Source: an uncultured Prevotella sp.
GTDB taxonomy: Bacteria > Bacteroidota > Bacteroidia > Bacteroidales > Bacteroidaceae
NCBI GenBank assembly: GCA_900316565.1
Contig: ONDK01000017.1
Coordinates: 1-42,418, forward strand
Reading direction: 5' to 3'
DNA length: 42,418 bases
In this document: piece after piece, positions 42,410 through 42,418 of the stretch
Numbering within the stretch: position 1 is the first letter of the stretch
Layout: every line of letters begins with the position of its first letter
The notes under the pieces: generated by a model
Database searches by the model: none
The model's input: only the letters and a program-made list of their open reading frames with translations
What the model was told of the DNA's origin: nothing
Made by a program: the position numbers and the translations under genes

Positions 42410-42418
42410 ATGAGCCGG
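42410..42418 (+). CDS. Start of a gene cut by the window end
   Basis: An ATG at 42410 is the first after the consensus promoter, about 40 bases beyond the expected transcription start. Only three codons (M-S-R) are visible, so nothing can be said of the product. Confidence 0.35.

Overview
The window looks like a chromosomal stretch from a Bacteroidales bacterium, most likely a gut or rumen Prevotella or close relative. The evidence is a SusC/SusD pair with lipoprotein neighbours, a BACON-GH5 cellulase, a Pif1-like helicase with a C-terminal helix-turn-helix, a Bacteroidetes-type arginine cluster, and many promoters of the Bacteroidetes form (TTTG, about 20 bp, TAnnTTTG). No rRNA, tRNA, CRISPR, insertion sequence or phage gene was seen.

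Layout. 1-935 is non-coding and repeat-rich. 936-1967 is a threonine aldolase (minus). 2172-13380 is a minus-strand glycan-utilisation operon: SusC, SusD, two large surface lipoproteins and a lipoprotein GH5 glucanase, closed by a strong terminator. 13599-14909 is a GH28 pectinase with its own promoter. 15081-16230 is a dense repeat field. An AraC regulator (16315-17190) follows, then an orphan promoter plus hairpin that may make a small RNA. 17721-20308 (minus) holds radC, a family 2 glycosyltransferase and efp. 20516-25145 (plus) is housekeeping: rpmH, a PASTA membrane protein, a RluD-type pseudouridine synthase, ddl and an acyltransferase. 25197-29659 (minus) is a compact rhamnogalacturonan/rhamnose operon: GH105, GH106, rhaD. 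29945-35878 (plus) is argR, a GNAT N-acyltransferase, argG, argC, argD, proC. A SufT-like protein and lpxH follow. 37636-41887 (minus) holds a Bax-inhibitor-1 family protein, an aspartyl protease with a PDZ domain and a Pif1-like helicase. The window ends in a 9-bp minisatellite and the promoter of a further gene.

How the genes work together. The SusC/D operon binds and imports a beta-glucan-like glycan cut at the surface by GH5. GH28, GH105, GH106 and RhaD form a separate pectin/RG-I route ending in dihydroxyacetone phosphate and lactaldehyde. The arginine cluster is probably controlled by ArgR at TTGCATA boxes over its own promoter.

The least expected signals are non-coding. Two homologous arrays of 17-bp palindromes repeat at exactly 22 bp, at 460-542 and 37369-37473. 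Composite inverted-repeat elements with internal 33-bp tandem repeats lie at 15110-15537, with a remnant at position 14. A 99-bp imperfect palindrome follows efp. There is a candidate small RNA at 17340-17558 and an argC leader with mutually exclusive hairpins over the ribosome binding site. A box, TTGAGCAAG, is shared by the GH28 promoter and both flanks of the AraC gene.
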